DNA of 64,000 nucleotides from Pseudomonadota bacterium (GCA_021813365.1 JAKALB010000002.1:1-64000); one strand, 5' to 3'; counted from the stretch's first letter, positions 7,909-18,086 are shown. Made by a program: numbers and translations. Notes: a model not told the origin generated them from the sequence alone.

Positions 7909-9210
7909 CTACAGCCCCAGCCGGTCGCGCAGCCCATACCAGGTCATCGCCAGCACCAGCAGCGGCCAGCGCAGCGCCACGCCGCCGGGGAAGCGGGGCT
8001 GGGGCAGGCTGGCCATCAGGTCGAAGCGTTCCGCCGTGCCCGCCACCGCCTCGGCCATGAGCGCGCCGGCCAGCGTGGCCATCGCCACGCCATGCCCGGA
8101 ATAACCCGAGGCCGAAAAGACGCCGGCCGCCGGCCGCGCGAAACAGGGCATCCGGTTCATGGTGATCGCCAGCGTCCCGCCCCAGGCATAGTCGATCCTC
8201 GTGCCGGCCAGTTGCGGATAGATCTCCAGCATCGGTTTCCTGACCGTCTTCACGATGTCGGGAAAGCGCCAGCCGTAGCTTTCGCCACCTCCGAACAACA
8301 GTCGCCCGTCTTCGGTCAGGCGCCAGTAATTCACCACGAATCGGGTATCCGCCACCGCCACCGGCTCGGCCAGGATCTCGCGTGCCATCTCGCCCAGAGG
8401 CTCGGTCGCAAGGACGAAATTGTTGATCGGCATCACCCGTGCCGCCACCGTCCTGTCCAGCCGCCCCAGATAGCCATTGCCGGCCAGGATCACATGGTCG
8501 CAGCAAACCTCGCCCCCGGCCGTCCGCACCACCGGCTTCGGCCCCGGCACGACCTGCACCACCTCCGACCTTTCGAAGATCTCGGCCCCGGCCGCCTGCG
8601 CCGCCCGGCCCAGGCCGATCGCATAGTTCAGCGCATGCAGATGACCCGCATCGCGGTCGATCTCGCCGCCCTTGAACACTTTCGATCCGATCAGCCGCCC
8701 GATCGCACCACGATCCAGCGGCTCCAGATGCGGATAGCCGTAATCGCGCCGCAGCTTCTCGGCGTAACGATGCGCATCGCGCACCTGGGCCTGCGTCCAG
8801 CAGGCATGTGCCACGCCGGGATGCAGGGTCACCGGCATCGCATGATCGACGATCAGCCGCTTGACCAGCCCCTTCGCCGCTTCGGCCAGGTTCCACAACG
8901 CATGTGCCGCATCGCGCCCCGCCTGCCTTTCCAGCCAGACCTGATCCTGCCGCTGGCCCGACCCGACCTGACCGCCGTTCCGCCCCGAGGCGCCAAAGCC
9001 CACGCGCTGCGCCTCCAGCACCACGACGTGGTATCCCCGTTGGGCCAGATGCAGCGCCGCAGACAGGCCGGTATACCCCGCGCCCACCACGCAGACATCG
9101 GCCCGCACCGCCCCCGCCAGCGCCGGCTGTTCGGCAAAGGCCGCCCGCGTGGCCGCATACCACGAGGCGGGATACTCCCCCGCCTTGTCATTCACATGCA
9201 AGAGGTTCAT
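7909..9210 (-). CDS. puuB: FAD-dependent amine oxidoreductase (gamma-glutamylputrescine oxidase type)
   Basis: A 433-residue DAO-family flavoprotein. A Rossmann GAGYTGLSAALHLA is at residues 43-56 and the substrate/FAD domain continues to a C-terminal SGYSGHGVAMATLAG. The N-terminal YPASWYAATR is typical of PuuB/OrdL proteins, which oxidise gamma-glutamylated amines to gamma-glutamyl-aldehydes with H2O2 release. It lies 4 bp after the first glutamine-synthetase-like ligase, which supplies the usual substrate. The exact amine is not deducible. There is no PuuC-type aldehyde dehydrogenase in the immediate cluster. Confidence 0.82.
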   Translation of the reverse strand: MNLLHVNDKAGEYPASWYAATRAAFAEQPALAGAVRADVCVVGAGYTGLSAALHLAQRGYHVVVLEAQRVGFGASGRNGGQVGSGQRQDQVWLERQAGRDAAHALWNLAEAAKGLVKRLIVDHAMPVTLHPGVAHACWTQAQVRDAHRYAEKLRRDYGYPHLEPLDRGAIGRLIGSKVFKGGEIDRDAGHLHALNYAIGLGRAAQAAGAEIFERSEVVQVVPGPKPVVRTAGGEVCCDHVILAGNGYLGRLDRTVAARVMPINNFVLATEPLGEMAREILAEPVAVADTRFVVNYWRLTEDGRLLFGGGESYGWRFPDIVKTVRKPMLEIYPQLAGTRIDYAWGGTLAITMNRMPCFARPAAGVFSASGYSGHGVAMATLAGALMAEAVAGTAERFDLMASLPQPRFPGGVALRWPLLVLAMTWYGLRDRLGL

Positions 9211-9214
9211 GCGC

Positions 9215-10570
9215 CTACACGTTCAGCAACAGATGTTCCCGCTCCCAGGGCGAGATCACCTGCTGGAACTCCTTGTATTCGTTGCGCTTGACCGAGTTGT
9301 AGACCTTGTGGAAATCCGCGCCGATCACTTCGATCAGCGCCGCATCGGCCTCCAGCAGATCCAGCGCATCGCCCAGCGTCAGGGGGATCTGGTCGCTGTC
9401 GGCATAGGCGCTGCCCACGAATTCCGGACGCGCGCCCTTCTTTTCCATCAGCCCCAGATAGCCGCAGGCCAGCGTGGCGGCGATCCCCAGATAGGGGTTG
9501 CAATCCATCCCCGGCAGCCGGTTTTCCACTCGCCGCGCCGCATGGCCCGAAATCGGCACGCGCAGCCCGGTGGTGCGGTTGTCGCGCGCCCATTCCAGGT
9601 TGATCGGAGCCGAGAAGTCCGGGACATAGCGGCGATAGGAATTCACATAGGGCGCCAGCAGCGCAATCGCCGCCGCCAGATGGTTCTGCAAGCCGCCGAT
9701 GAAATCCAGAAAGGCCGGAGTTTCGGCACCCTTGGGCCCGGAAAAGATGTTCCTTTCCGTCTTGCTGTCGACGACCGAAGTGTGGATATGCATGGCCGAG
9801 CCCGGCTCGCCCGCGATGGGCTTGGCCATGAAGGTCGCAAAACAGTCGTGCCGCAGCGCCGCCTCGCGGATCAGCCGCTTGAAGAAGAACACGTCATCGG
9901 CCAGCCTGACCGGGTCGCCATGCGCCAGATTGAGCTCGATCTGACCGGCGCCGCCTTCCTGCAGGATGCCGTCGATTTCCAGGCCCTGCGCTTCGGCATA
10001 GTCATAGATGTCGTCGATCACCTTGCCGTATTCGTCCACCGCCGACAGCGAATAGGCCTGCTTGCCGGCCGCGCGCCGGCCCGATCGGCCCATGGGCGGC
10101 TCGACCGGCTGGTTCGGGTCGATGTTGCGCGCGGTCAGGAAGAATTCCATCTCGGGTGCCACGACCGGCGTCCAGCCCTGGGCTTCATACAGCCCGACGA
10201 TCCGCTTCAGCACGTTGCGCGGCGAGTAGGCGATCGGATTGCCCTGCTGGTCCACCGCGTCATGGATGACCTGCAGCGTCACATCCGCGGTCCAGGGCGC
10301 CGCCGTGGCCGTGGTGAAATCGGGCACCAGGATCATGTCCGGCTCGGTGAATGCGTCAAACGGGTTGTCGGCCCATTCGCCGGTGATGGTTTGCAGAAAG
10401 ATCGAATTCGGCAGGAAGTAATTGGCCTGTTTGGCAAATTTCGAGGCCGGCATCGCCTTGCCCCGCGCCACCCCGGCGATGTCGCCGATCACGCACTCCA
10501 CTTCGTCCACCCGGCGCCCGGCAATGTATTCGCGGGCGGCTTCGGGCAATTGGTCGGTCCATCTGGACAT
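9215..10570 (-). CDS. puuA: Glutamine synthetase family ligase (gamma-glutamyl-amine synthetase type), paralogue 1
   Basis: A 451-residue GS-fold enzyme, expected to join glutamate to an amine using ATP. Visible GS motifs are EMEFFL (metal/ATP glutamate), GSAMHIHTS with the catalytic-site His, and NPYLGIAATLACG near the C terminus. The N-terminal beta-grasp region is short and lacks the adenylylation-site context of GlnA. Its place between an amidohydrolase-type glutamine amidotransferase and a PuuB-type oxidase supports polyamine or related amine catabolism rather than nitrogen assimilation. Same-strand spacing is 4 bp to puuB and 40 bp from the amidotransferase. Confidence 0.82.
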   Translation of the reverse strand: MSRWTDQLPEAAREYIAGRRVDEVECVIGDIAGVARGKAMPASKFAKQANYFLPNSIFLQTITGEWADNPFDAFTEPDMILVPDFTTATAAPWTADVTLQVIHDAVDQQGNPIAYSPRNVLKRIVGLYEAQGWTPVVAPEMEFFLTARNIDPNQPVEPPMGRSGRRAAGKQAYSLSAVDEYGKVIDDIYDYAEAQGLEIDGILQEGGAGQIELNLAHGDPVRLADDVFFFKRLIREAALRHDCFATFMAKPIAGEPGSAMHIHTSVVDSKTERNIFSGPKGAETPAFLDFIGGLQNHLAAAIALLAPYVNSYRRYVPDFSAPINLEWARDNRTTGLRVPISGHAARRVENRLPGMDCNPYLGIAATLACGYLGLMEKKGARPEFVGSAYADSDQIPLTLGDALDLLEADAALIEVIGADFHKVYNSVKRNEYKEFQQVISPWEREHLLLNV

Positions 10571-10610
10571 GGAATCACACTATGTTGGCGGTCCGGCGGC
10601 GCGCTGGGCG

Positions 10611-11291
10611 TCAGGCCCGGGCCTGTTTGAAGAAAGCTGCGATCCGGTCGGCCATTTTCCGGTCGTCGATCGGCAGATGCAGTCGGGCGGTGGCCTCGGC
10701 CATGCGGTCCTCGGGCACCACGCCCTTGCCCCGGGTCTCCATCAGCCCGGCGACGAATTCGGGCCGGAATTCGGGATGGGCCTGCACGGTCAGCGCGCGG
10801 GTGTCGTACAAGAGCCCGGCGATCTCGCAGAACGGATTCGAGGCGATCACCCTGGCCCCGGGTGGAGCGGCAGTCACCTGGTCGCGATGCCAGGCGTTCA
10901 GGCGCAGGGTTTCGCCGTCAAAGTCGTAGTCCTGCGCCCCGACCGCCCAGCCGGCGCCAAAGCGTTCCACCTTGCCGCCCATGGCCTGCGCCACGATCTG
11001 ATGGCCGAAACAGACACCCACCACCGGCACTTTCGCCGCAAAGGCATCACGGATGAACTGTTCCAGCCGCGGGATCCAGGGGTGATCCTCATAGGTGCCA
11101 TGGCGCGACCCGGTGATCAGCCAGCCGTCGCAGGCCGTGACGCTGGCCGGAAACTGGCCCTCCACGACGCGATAGGTCTCAAAGTCAAAGCCCTTGTCCG
11201 CCAGAAGCCGCGCGAACATGTCCGGATAGTCGCCCATCTCGCTGGCGAGGGTTTCCGGCGCAAGGCCCGTCTGCAGGATACCGATCTTCAT
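10611..11291 (-). CDS. Class I glutamine amidotransferase (PuuD-like hydrolase)
   Basis: A 226-residue class I GATase domain with the nucleophile Cys94 in GVCFGHQ and the His-Glu pair in QAHPEF near residue 176. It has no synthetase domain, so it is a stand-alone hydrolase. In gamma-glutamyl-amine pathways such proteins (PuuD and relatives) release glutamate from gamma-glutamyl products, and this gene leads the puuA-puuB run. It resembles the GMP-synthase-like GATase branch more than classical PuuD (peptidase C26), so function is inferred from context. A TTTGATCAAA palindrome lies 72 bp upstream. Confidence 0.75.
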   Translation of the reverse strand: MKIGILQTGLAPETLASEMGDYPDMFARLLADKGFDFETYRVVEGQFPASVTACDGWLITGSRHGTYEDHPWIPRLEQFIRDAFAAKVPVVGVCFGHQIVAQAMGGKVERFGAGWAVGAQDYDFDGETLRLNAWHRDQVTAAPPGARVIASNPFCEIAGLLYDTRALTVQAHPEFRPEFVAGLMETRGKGVVPEDRMAEATARLHLPIDDRKMADRIAAFFKQARA

Positions 11292-11361
11292 GGAATTGCC
11301 CGTGCTTGGTGGCTTCAGGGTAGTCCAGCGCCCCCCGGGGTCGTCAAGGGGGGCGTCTGGA

Positions 11362-11373
11362 ATTTGATCAAAA
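11362..11373. promoter_or_regulatory. TTTGATCAAA palindrome upstream of the amidotransferase gene
   Basis: The 10-bp perfect palindrome TTTGATCAAA (11363-11372) lies 72 bp upstream of the minus-strand start at 11291. The same core recurs upstream of the second glutamine-synthetase-like gene. It is probably the operator of a shared regulator; no regulator gene for it is visible in the window. Confidence 0.5.
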
Positions 11374-11535
11374 TCAGGCGGCCGTGCCGGGCGCCCCGGC
11401 GCCCCGGGCCGCGACGTTGCGGCAAAGGTTCACGGCCCGGCGGCGTTCATGGTTAACGCTTTCTGAACAAGAAAGGGTGTTTTTCTGTTGAAACAATGGG
11501 TTACGCAATCTCCCGCGCGTGTTACCCGCGCTGTT

Positions 11536-12882
11536 TCACACCGTGTCCAGATACAGCTCGACCTTCTCTGCCTCGCTCAGCTCGTTCAGGTAGTGCAATT
11601 CCTGCCGCTTGGTCGAGATCAGGTTCTTGATCAGCTCCGGATGGATGAACCGGGGCACGATGGACGAGCCTTCGAGGGCATCTATCGCCGCTTCCCAGCT
11701 GGGGGCGATCTGGGGCAGGCCCTCCATGGCATAGGCATTGCCCACGATCGGGCTGGGCGGCTCCATCTCGTTCTCGATCCCGTCCAGCGCCGCGCCCAGG
11801 ATCCCGGCCAGCATCAGATAGGGGTTCACATCACCCCCCGCCACCCGATGCTCGATCCGCCGCGCCGCCGGATTGCCGGCCGGGATGCGGATCGCCGCGG
11901 TCCGGTTTTCATAGCCCCAGCAGACGGCGGTCGGGGCGTGCTTGCCCGGCACCAGCCGTTCGTAGGAATTCTGGTGCGGCGCGAACAGCAGCGTCGAGTC
12001 CGCCATCGCATTCAGACAACCCGCCACGGCCTGCCGCAACACCGCCGTCCCCTTGGGACCGCCCGAGTCGAACACGTTGCGCCCGTCATTGTCGACCAGG
12101 CTGAAATGGGTATGCAGGCCCGAGCCGGAATATTCCGGGTAGGGCTTGGCCATGAACGACGCCGCAAAACCGTGCCGCCGCGCCAGGCCCTTGACCAGCA
12201 TCTTGAACAGCCAGGCATCGTCAGCGGCGCGCAGGGCGTCGTCGCAATGCATCAGGTTCACTTCGAACTGGCCGAGTCCGGTTTCGCTGGTCGAGGTATC
12301 GGCCGGAATGTCCATCGCCTCGCAGGCATCATAAAGATCGGTGAAGAACGTGTCGAACGCATCAAGCGCGCGGATCGACAGCGTCTCTGCCGCTTTCCGG
12401 CGCTTGCCGGACCGCGGCGAGGGCGGAACCTGCAAGGTCTTGCCCGAGTCGTCGATCAGGAAGAATTCCAGCTCCATCGCGACCACGGGGGTCAATCCTC
12501 GGGCCTTGAACCGCTGCACCACCGCGTTCAGCGCATGCCGCGGGTCGCCTTCATAGGGCGCGCCGTTTTCACGGAACATCCAGATTGGCAGCAGGGCAGT
12601 GGGCGCCTCGAGCCAGGGCATCGGCATGAAACCGCGCTCGGTGGGCTTCAGCACGCCGTCCTGGTCGCCCTGTTCGAACACCAGCGGGCTTTCGTCGATA
12701 TCCTCGCCCCAGATGTCCAGATTCAGCACCGAAAACGGGAATCGTGTCCCCTCTTTCACCACCTTGTCGGCAAAACGTGCCGGCACGCGCTTGCCGCGAG
12801 CCTGTCCGTTCAGGTCTGCCGCGGCCACCCGGATCGTGCGCACATCCGGATGCTTTCTCAGCCAGTCTTTCATCATTTTCAA
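11536..12882 (-). CDS. Glutamine synthetase family ligase, paralogue 2
   Basis: A 448-residue second GS-fold ligase. It shows DLNGQARGKRVP at the N terminus, ELEFFLIDD, SGLHTHFSL and the glutamate-binding region ENRTAAIRIPAGNPAARRIEHR, with NPYLMLAGILGA behind it. It clearly diverges from paralogue 1 and from GlnA, and fits the gamma-glutamylpolyamine synthetase-like group. Two ligases in one cluster suggest different amine acceptors. The start ATGAAAATGATG is ambiguous: no good ribosome binding site precedes any of its Met codons. A TTTGATCAAA palindrome lies about 110 bp upstream. Confidence 0.8.
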   Translation of the reverse strand: MKMMKDWLRKHPDVRTIRVAAADLNGQARGKRVPARFADKVVKEGTRFPFSVLNLDIWGEDIDESPLVFEQGDQDGVLKPTERGFMPMPWLEAPTALLPIWMFRENGAPYEGDPRHALNAVVQRFKARGLTPVVAMELEFFLIDDSGKTLQVPPSPRSGKRRKAAETLSIRALDAFDTFFTDLYDACEAMDIPADTSTSETGLGQFEVNLMHCDDALRAADDAWLFKMLVKGLARRHGFAASFMAKPYPEYSGSGLHTHFSLVDNDGRNVFDSGGPKGTAVLRQAVAGCLNAMADSTLLFAPHQNSYERLVPGKHAPTAVCWGYENRTAAIRIPAGNPAARRIEHRVAGGDVNPYLMLAGILGAALDGIENEMEPPSPIVGNAYAMEGLPQIAPSWEAAIDALEGSSIVPRFIHPELIKNLISTKRQELHYLNELSEAEKVELYLDTV

Positions 12883-12991
12883 TCAGGAGGGCCGCCCGCC
12901 GTCCAGCGGCCTTGGCCCGGACAGGTGGGGATCATGCCCTTGATCCTTCCCTTCTTGCGATCCTGGCGGGCCCCGTCGTGGAGCTCGCATA

Positions 12992-13003
12992 ATTTGATCA
13001 AAT
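12992..13003. promoter_or_regulatory. ATTTGATCAAAT palindrome upstream of ligase paralogue 2
   Basis: A perfect 12-bp palindrome, ATTTGATCAAAT, in an otherwise GC-rich gap upstream of the minus-strand ligase. Its core is identical to the site at 11363-11372, which supports joint control of the gamma-glutamyl-amine genes. Confidence 0.55.
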
Positions 13004-13058
13004 ATGACGATAGCCGAGGAAGGGCGATTCCGGCAAGGGGAATCGGATGGGCAAAGCA

Positions 13059-13110
13059 CCGGGGGCTTTCCGCCCCCGGACCCCCGAGGATATTTCGGGC
13101 AAGATGAAAG
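13059..13110 (-). repeat. Dispersed hairpin-plus-tail element, copy B
   Basis: The hairpin CCGGGGGC / GCCCCCGG (13059-13066 and 13072-13079) is followed by ACCCCCGAGGATATTTCGGG and CAAGATGAAAG. Read on the minus strand, it begins 2 bp after the stop codon of the PhnD-like gene, so it forms that gene's 3' end and may terminate transcription. Confidence 0.85.
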
Positions 13111-13112
13111 GG

Positions 13113-13862
13113 TCAGGGCGACGGCGGCGTGGGAATGGCCAGATAGGCGGCGGCCGGGATGCGGACCAGGCCCTTCAGGTGCAGCAGGGCCCGGTCGGCG
13201 GGCGCCAGGGTGGCCATGGCTTCGGTCACGGCGTCGTAGATTGCCTCGGCGCGGGCGTCCGGAGCGGAGATCAGGGGAAGCCCGGGCGTGGGATCGGTCA
13301 GGGCCACCTCGCGCAGGGCGCCGGCCAGGGCGGGATCATGCTCGCCGATCATCGCCCAGGTGACGGCATCCAGCGCCGCCAGATCGGCCTGGCCGCTGGC
13401 CACCGCCCTGGCCGAGGCGACATGGCCGCCGGTGCACGGACCGGGGGGGAAGGTCAACCCCAGCCTGGCCGCATGGTTCTGCGGGGCCGCCCAGCCGGAC
13501 TGGCTCAGCCCGTCGTTGTAGGCGATCGGTGTGCCATCGAAATCTGCCAGGTCGCGCGGGTCATCGGCGCGGGTGACCAGGACGCTGCGGTAATGGCCCG
13601 GCGGGCAACCCGTGACGCCATAATCCGGCGTGCCGATCAGGGTCACGCGACCATGCAGACGCGCCCGATAGGGAAAGCCGCAGGTCTGGCTCAGCACCAG
13701 ATCAGGCGACAGCCAGCCCGGCATATAGGCCATCTCGCCCCGTGTCAGGGTATCGGGCGCGGCAATGTCGCGGGCGCGCAGGCCGTCCCGGATCAGCGCC
13801 CACAGGCGGTCGTTGGCGGGTTGCACCTCTGGCCGATCATACATGCCCAGGGCGGCGATCAT
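13113..13862 (-). CDS. PhnD-like substrate-binding-fold protein without signal peptide
   Basis: A 249-residue protein with the periplasmic binding fold of phosphate/phosphonate ABC-transporter binding proteins. Recognisable stretches are RGEMAYMPGWLSPDLVLSQT, TPDYGVTGCPPGHYRSVLV and the hinge segment ADFDGTPIAYNDGLSQSG. No signal peptide or lipobox is visible at the start MIAALGMYDRP, and no permease or ATPase gene is nearby, so it may be cytoplasmic and not part of a transporter. Its ATG overlaps the stop of the TerB gene by an ATGA junction, showing translational coupling. The ligand is unknown. Confidence 0.75.
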   Translation of the reverse strand: MIAALGMYDRPEVQPANDRLWALIRDGLRARDIAAPDTLTRGEMAYMPGWLSPDLVLSQTCGFPYRARLHGRVTLIGTPDYGVTGCPPGHYRSVLVTRADDPRDLADFDGTPIAYNDGLSQSGWAAPQNHAARLGLTFPPGPCTGGHVASARAVASGQADLAALDAVTWAMIGEHDPALAGALREVALTDPTPGLPLISAPDARAEAIYDAVTEAMATLAPADRALLHLKGLVRIPAAAYLAIPTPPSP

Positions 13863-14293
13863 CTCGCGGCCGCCCTTTGCCGGGCGCGGGCGCTGTCCTG
13901 GTCGGACACGCCCAGAAGGCTGGCCACAAGGCGGATCAGCGCCTCTTCGTCGGCACCGCGCTGGCCATCGGACAGGGCGACCGACCACAGGGCCTGAATC
14001 AGGCCGGTGCGGTCCTCGAGCGCCACGCCGTCCTTCAGGGCGCGGGTGAAGCGGACGGTGTCGGGGGCCGCGGCCTCGAGCTTTTCGGCCGCACCGCGCA
14101 GTCGGGCGGCCTCGAACGGCCCCATGCCGTGCCAGGCGATCAGGGCCTGGTCGATCCGCCGGGCCTCGGCCTCGTCATAATGGCCATCGGCGCGGGCGAC
14201 GCGGACCAGCAGGGCAGCCAGGGCCAGCTCCTGCGCCGGAGTTTCGGAGCGGCCTTGCAGACCAAGAAGGCGGGCGAGGAAGGGTTCAGCCAT
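13859..14293 (-). CDS. TerB-family protein
   Basis: A 144-residue helical protein of the TerB (tellurite resistance/DjlA-like) superfamily. The signature LALAALLVRVARADGHYDEAE holds the acidic metal-binding residues, and a second acidic loop SDGQRGADEE sits near residue 120. TerB domains bind divalent metal and act at the membrane with TerC, but this copy is not in a tellurite operon. The ATG at 14293 is preferred to an in-frame TTG 9 bp upstream. A TerC-type gene stands about 900 bp away on the other strand, beyond rlmJ. Confidence 0.78.
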   Translation of the reverse strand: MAEPFLARLLGLQGRSETPAQELALAALLVRVARADGHYDEAEARRIDQALIAWHGMGPFEAARLRGAAEKLEAAAPDTVRFTRALKDGVALEDRTGLIQALWSVALSDGQRGADEEALIRLVASLLGVSDQDSARARQRAAAR

Positions 14294-14333
14294 GCGGGCC
14301 AAGATAGGCGGGGGGCGCGACGGTGGGAAGGGG

Positions 14334-15104
14334 TCAGCGGAACAACGATTCGATCCGCTTCAGCTCCTGGTCCAGGCCGAAGGGCGGGTTCACGATGGCC
14401 AGGCCGGACCCCACCATCCGGTGCCCCTCGCGCACGGGCGGAAAGCGCACCTGGCTGACCAGAAGTTCGGGCAGGTCCTGCTGCAGGGCCGCGATCATCG
14501 GCCTGTGCGGCGCCTCGGTCAGGATCGGATACCACAGCATCAGGACGCCCACGTTCCATTTGCGTGCCACCTGGGCCATCACCCTGGCTGCGCGGTCATA
14601 GTCGGACTTCACTTCATACGACGGGTCGATCAGCATCAGGCCGCGCCGCGGCGTGGGCGGCGACATGGCCAGGGCGTGATCCCAACCGTCGCGCTGCACA
14701 ATTTCGCCCGGATAGCCCTGCATCGCGGCACGCAGGGCCTGGTATTCCGCCGGATGCAGCTCGGCCAGGCGCAGGGCGTCACCGGGCCGCATCGACAGGC
14801 CGGCGATCAGCGGCGAGCCCGGGTAGGCGCTGGCCCCAAACCGCGTGCGGGCCCTGTCCAGGATCCGGCGATAGGGGTGGCTGCGGGCAAGGCGGGCCTC
14901 GAGACGCAGGATGCCGGCGGCAGCCTCGCCAGTCTTGGCGGCTTCGGCGGAGGTCAGGTCATACAGGCCCCGCCCGGCGTGGGTTTCGATATAGGTCAGT
15001 GGTTTGTCCTTGGCCGTCATATAGGCCAATACCCAGGCCAGGGTGGCGTGCTTGTGCACGTCGGCCAGGTTTCCCGCGTGGTAGTTGTGCTGATAAGACA
15101 ACAT
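14334..15104 (-). CDS. rlmJ: 23S rRNA (adenine(2030)-N6)-methyltransferase
   Basis: A 256-residue SAM-dependent methyltransferase that modifies A2030 of 23S rRNA. The N terminus LSYQHNYHAGNLADVHKH, the SAM-side motif YIETHAGRGLYDL, and the catalytic D-P-S-Y at DPSYEVKSDY all match RlmJ (YhiR). Length is normal. It is divergent from the TerC-type gene over 104 bp. The TerB gene follows 40 bp downstream on the same strand. Confidence 0.93.
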   Translation of the reverse strand: MLSYQHNYHAGNLADVHKHATLAWVLAYMTAKDKPLTYIETHAGRGLYDLTSAEAAKTGEAAAGILRLEARLARSHPYRRILDRARTRFGASAYPGSPLIAGLSMRPGDALRLAELHPAEYQALRAAMQGYPGEIVQRDGWDHALAMSPPTPRRGLMLIDPSYEVKSDYDRAARVMAQVARKWNVGVLMLWYPILTEAPHRPMIAALQQDLPELLVSQVRFPPVREGHRMVGSGLAIVNPPFGLDQELKRIESLFR

Positions 15105-15208
15105 CGGCCGGGGGTAACGCGACGTGGTTCTGCTCGCAAGCGGGGTTTTCGGTTGAAAGCGGACGCGCGGGTGCCTACGTAAGCCTCACCGCGCTGCAAG
15201 GAGCCGCC

Positions 15209-15865
15209 ATGGATCTACTTTCGCCCGAGGCCTTGACCGCATTGGCCAGTGTCATCGGCATCGATCTGGTCCTGGCCGGCGACAATGCCATCGTCATCGG
15301 CATGGCGGCTGCCGGTCTGCCCAAGGCGCAGCGGACGCGGGCGATCCTGGTCGGGATCGTGGCCGCGACGGTCCTGCGGATCGGATTTGCCCTGGCGGCG
15401 ACCCAGTTGCTGGCCATCACCGGACTGGGGCTGGCAGGGGGGATCCTGCTGCTCTGGGTCTGCTGGAAGATGTGGCGCGAACTGCGGTCGCATCACGCCG
15501 AGACCGAGGCCGCCGAGGTTCTGACGCAGGCCGACCTGAACACCGACGGCGCGGTGGGCGGGCCCGTGACCGGCAAGACCTTCTCGCAGGCCGCCTGGCA
15601 GATCGTCGTCGCCGACGTCTCGATGAGCCTGGACAACGTGCTGGCCGTGGCGGGCGCCGCGAAAGAGCATCCGGGGGTGCTGATCTTCGGCCTCGGCCTG
15701 TCGATCGCCCTGATGGGGCTGGCCGCAGGCTTCATCGCCCGGCTGTTGAACCAGCACCGCTGGATCGCCTATGTGGGCTTCCTGATCATCCTCTATGTGG
15801 CGCTGCACATGATCTGGGAGGGGTTCTTCGAAGTGGCCCCGGCGATGGGGATGGCCCTGGGCTGA
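15209..15865 (+). CDS. TerC-family integral membrane protein (YjbE type)
   Basis: A 218-residue inner-membrane protein of the TerC superfamily with about 6-7 hydrophobic helices. Conserved acidic intramembrane motifs are visible in LVLAGDNAIVIGMA (helix 1) and VVADVSMSLDNVLAVAG (after the loop), the two D-N repeats typical of the family. Relatives are linked to manganese efflux or metal insertion at the membrane. The ATG at 15209 has AAGGAG 5 bp upstream. A yybP-ykoY manganese riboswitch often precedes such genes, but I could not identify one in the short leader. Confidence 0.88.
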   Translation: MDLLSPEALTALASVIGIDLVLAGDNAIVIGMAAAGLPKAQRTRAILVGIVAATVLRIGFALAATQLLAITGLGLAGGILLLWVCWKMWRELRSHHAETEAAEVLTQADLNTDGAVGGPVTGKTFSQAAWQIVVADVSMSLDNVLAVAGAAKEHPGVLIFGLGLSIALMGLAAGFIARLLNQHRWIAYVGFLIILYVALHMIWEGFFEVAPAMGMALG

Positions 15866-16299
15866 GGCGGGGCGGGGGCCTCCCACGCGTGTTACGTCAT
15901 GCAAGTCATTGATATAACACGAATTTAAAAAATCTGTTCAGGTTTCGTTAACCATGATTTTGCGATGGCGCACTCTTGCGCCCTGATCGCCGCCGGAGGG
16001 AGCCCCGGCGCCGCCGGTCGGGTGGGCCGCTGGCCTGGCTGGCTCTGGCGGTCGGTCTTCGGGATGCAAACCGGCGAAGAAACCGGCACGCCGGCTCATG
16101 ATGCGAAGCGGACGGCTGACGCAAAGCGGGCGGCAGCGCGCGGCCGCCGGTCATGGCGCCGATGGCGAGGGCGTGCGCCGGTCCTGCCCGGACAGTTTGC
16201 CGGTCGGGCGGATCGGGAGTCTGAGGGGCCCCCCGTGCCCCCTTGCCCCCGTGCCCCCTTGCTCCGTGCATCCCTTGCCCCGTGCATCCCTTGCCCGCG
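15866..16299. other. 434-bp gap between convergent terC-type gene and pyrG
   Basis: The first 100 bp are unusually AT-rich for this window and contain an inverted repeat CGTGTTA...TAACACG (15888-15894 and 15915-15921). The end carries a degenerate tandem repeat at 16233-16296. Short open frames are present on both strands, but their composition is not protein-like. I see no convincing gene; a small RNA cannot be excluded. Confidence 0.5.
16233..16296. repeat. Degenerate 16-bp tandem repeat, four units
   Basis: Four units of about 16 bp follow the pattern GTGC(C/A)(C/T)CCCTTGC(C/T)CC, with GTGC at 16235, 16251, 16266 and 16282. The array ends just before the pyrG stop codon and lies in its 3' untranslated region. 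Confidence 0.75.
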
Positions 16300-17943
<1,644 letters not shown>

Positions 17944-18086
17944 GGGGCCCCCGTGTATTCAGGCGATTCGGGTTGGCGGAATCGCAGCACCACGGGATTC
18001 GGACCCTAAGCCAAACTCAGGCAAAGCGCAACCGGACCGCTAGATGCTGTCGACGCCGGCGGGGAAGTCTCAAAAGCTAGTGGTGG

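Noticed and set aside
15105-15208. Possible yybP-ykoY manganese riboswitch before the TerC-type gene
   Set aside because: The family often has one, but the 104-bp leader does not show the conserved riboswitch core that I can recognise.
13859-15865. Tellurite resistance operon (TerB and TerC together)
   Set aside because: The two genes are on opposite strands with rlmJ between them, and TerA, TerD, TerE and TerZ are absent.
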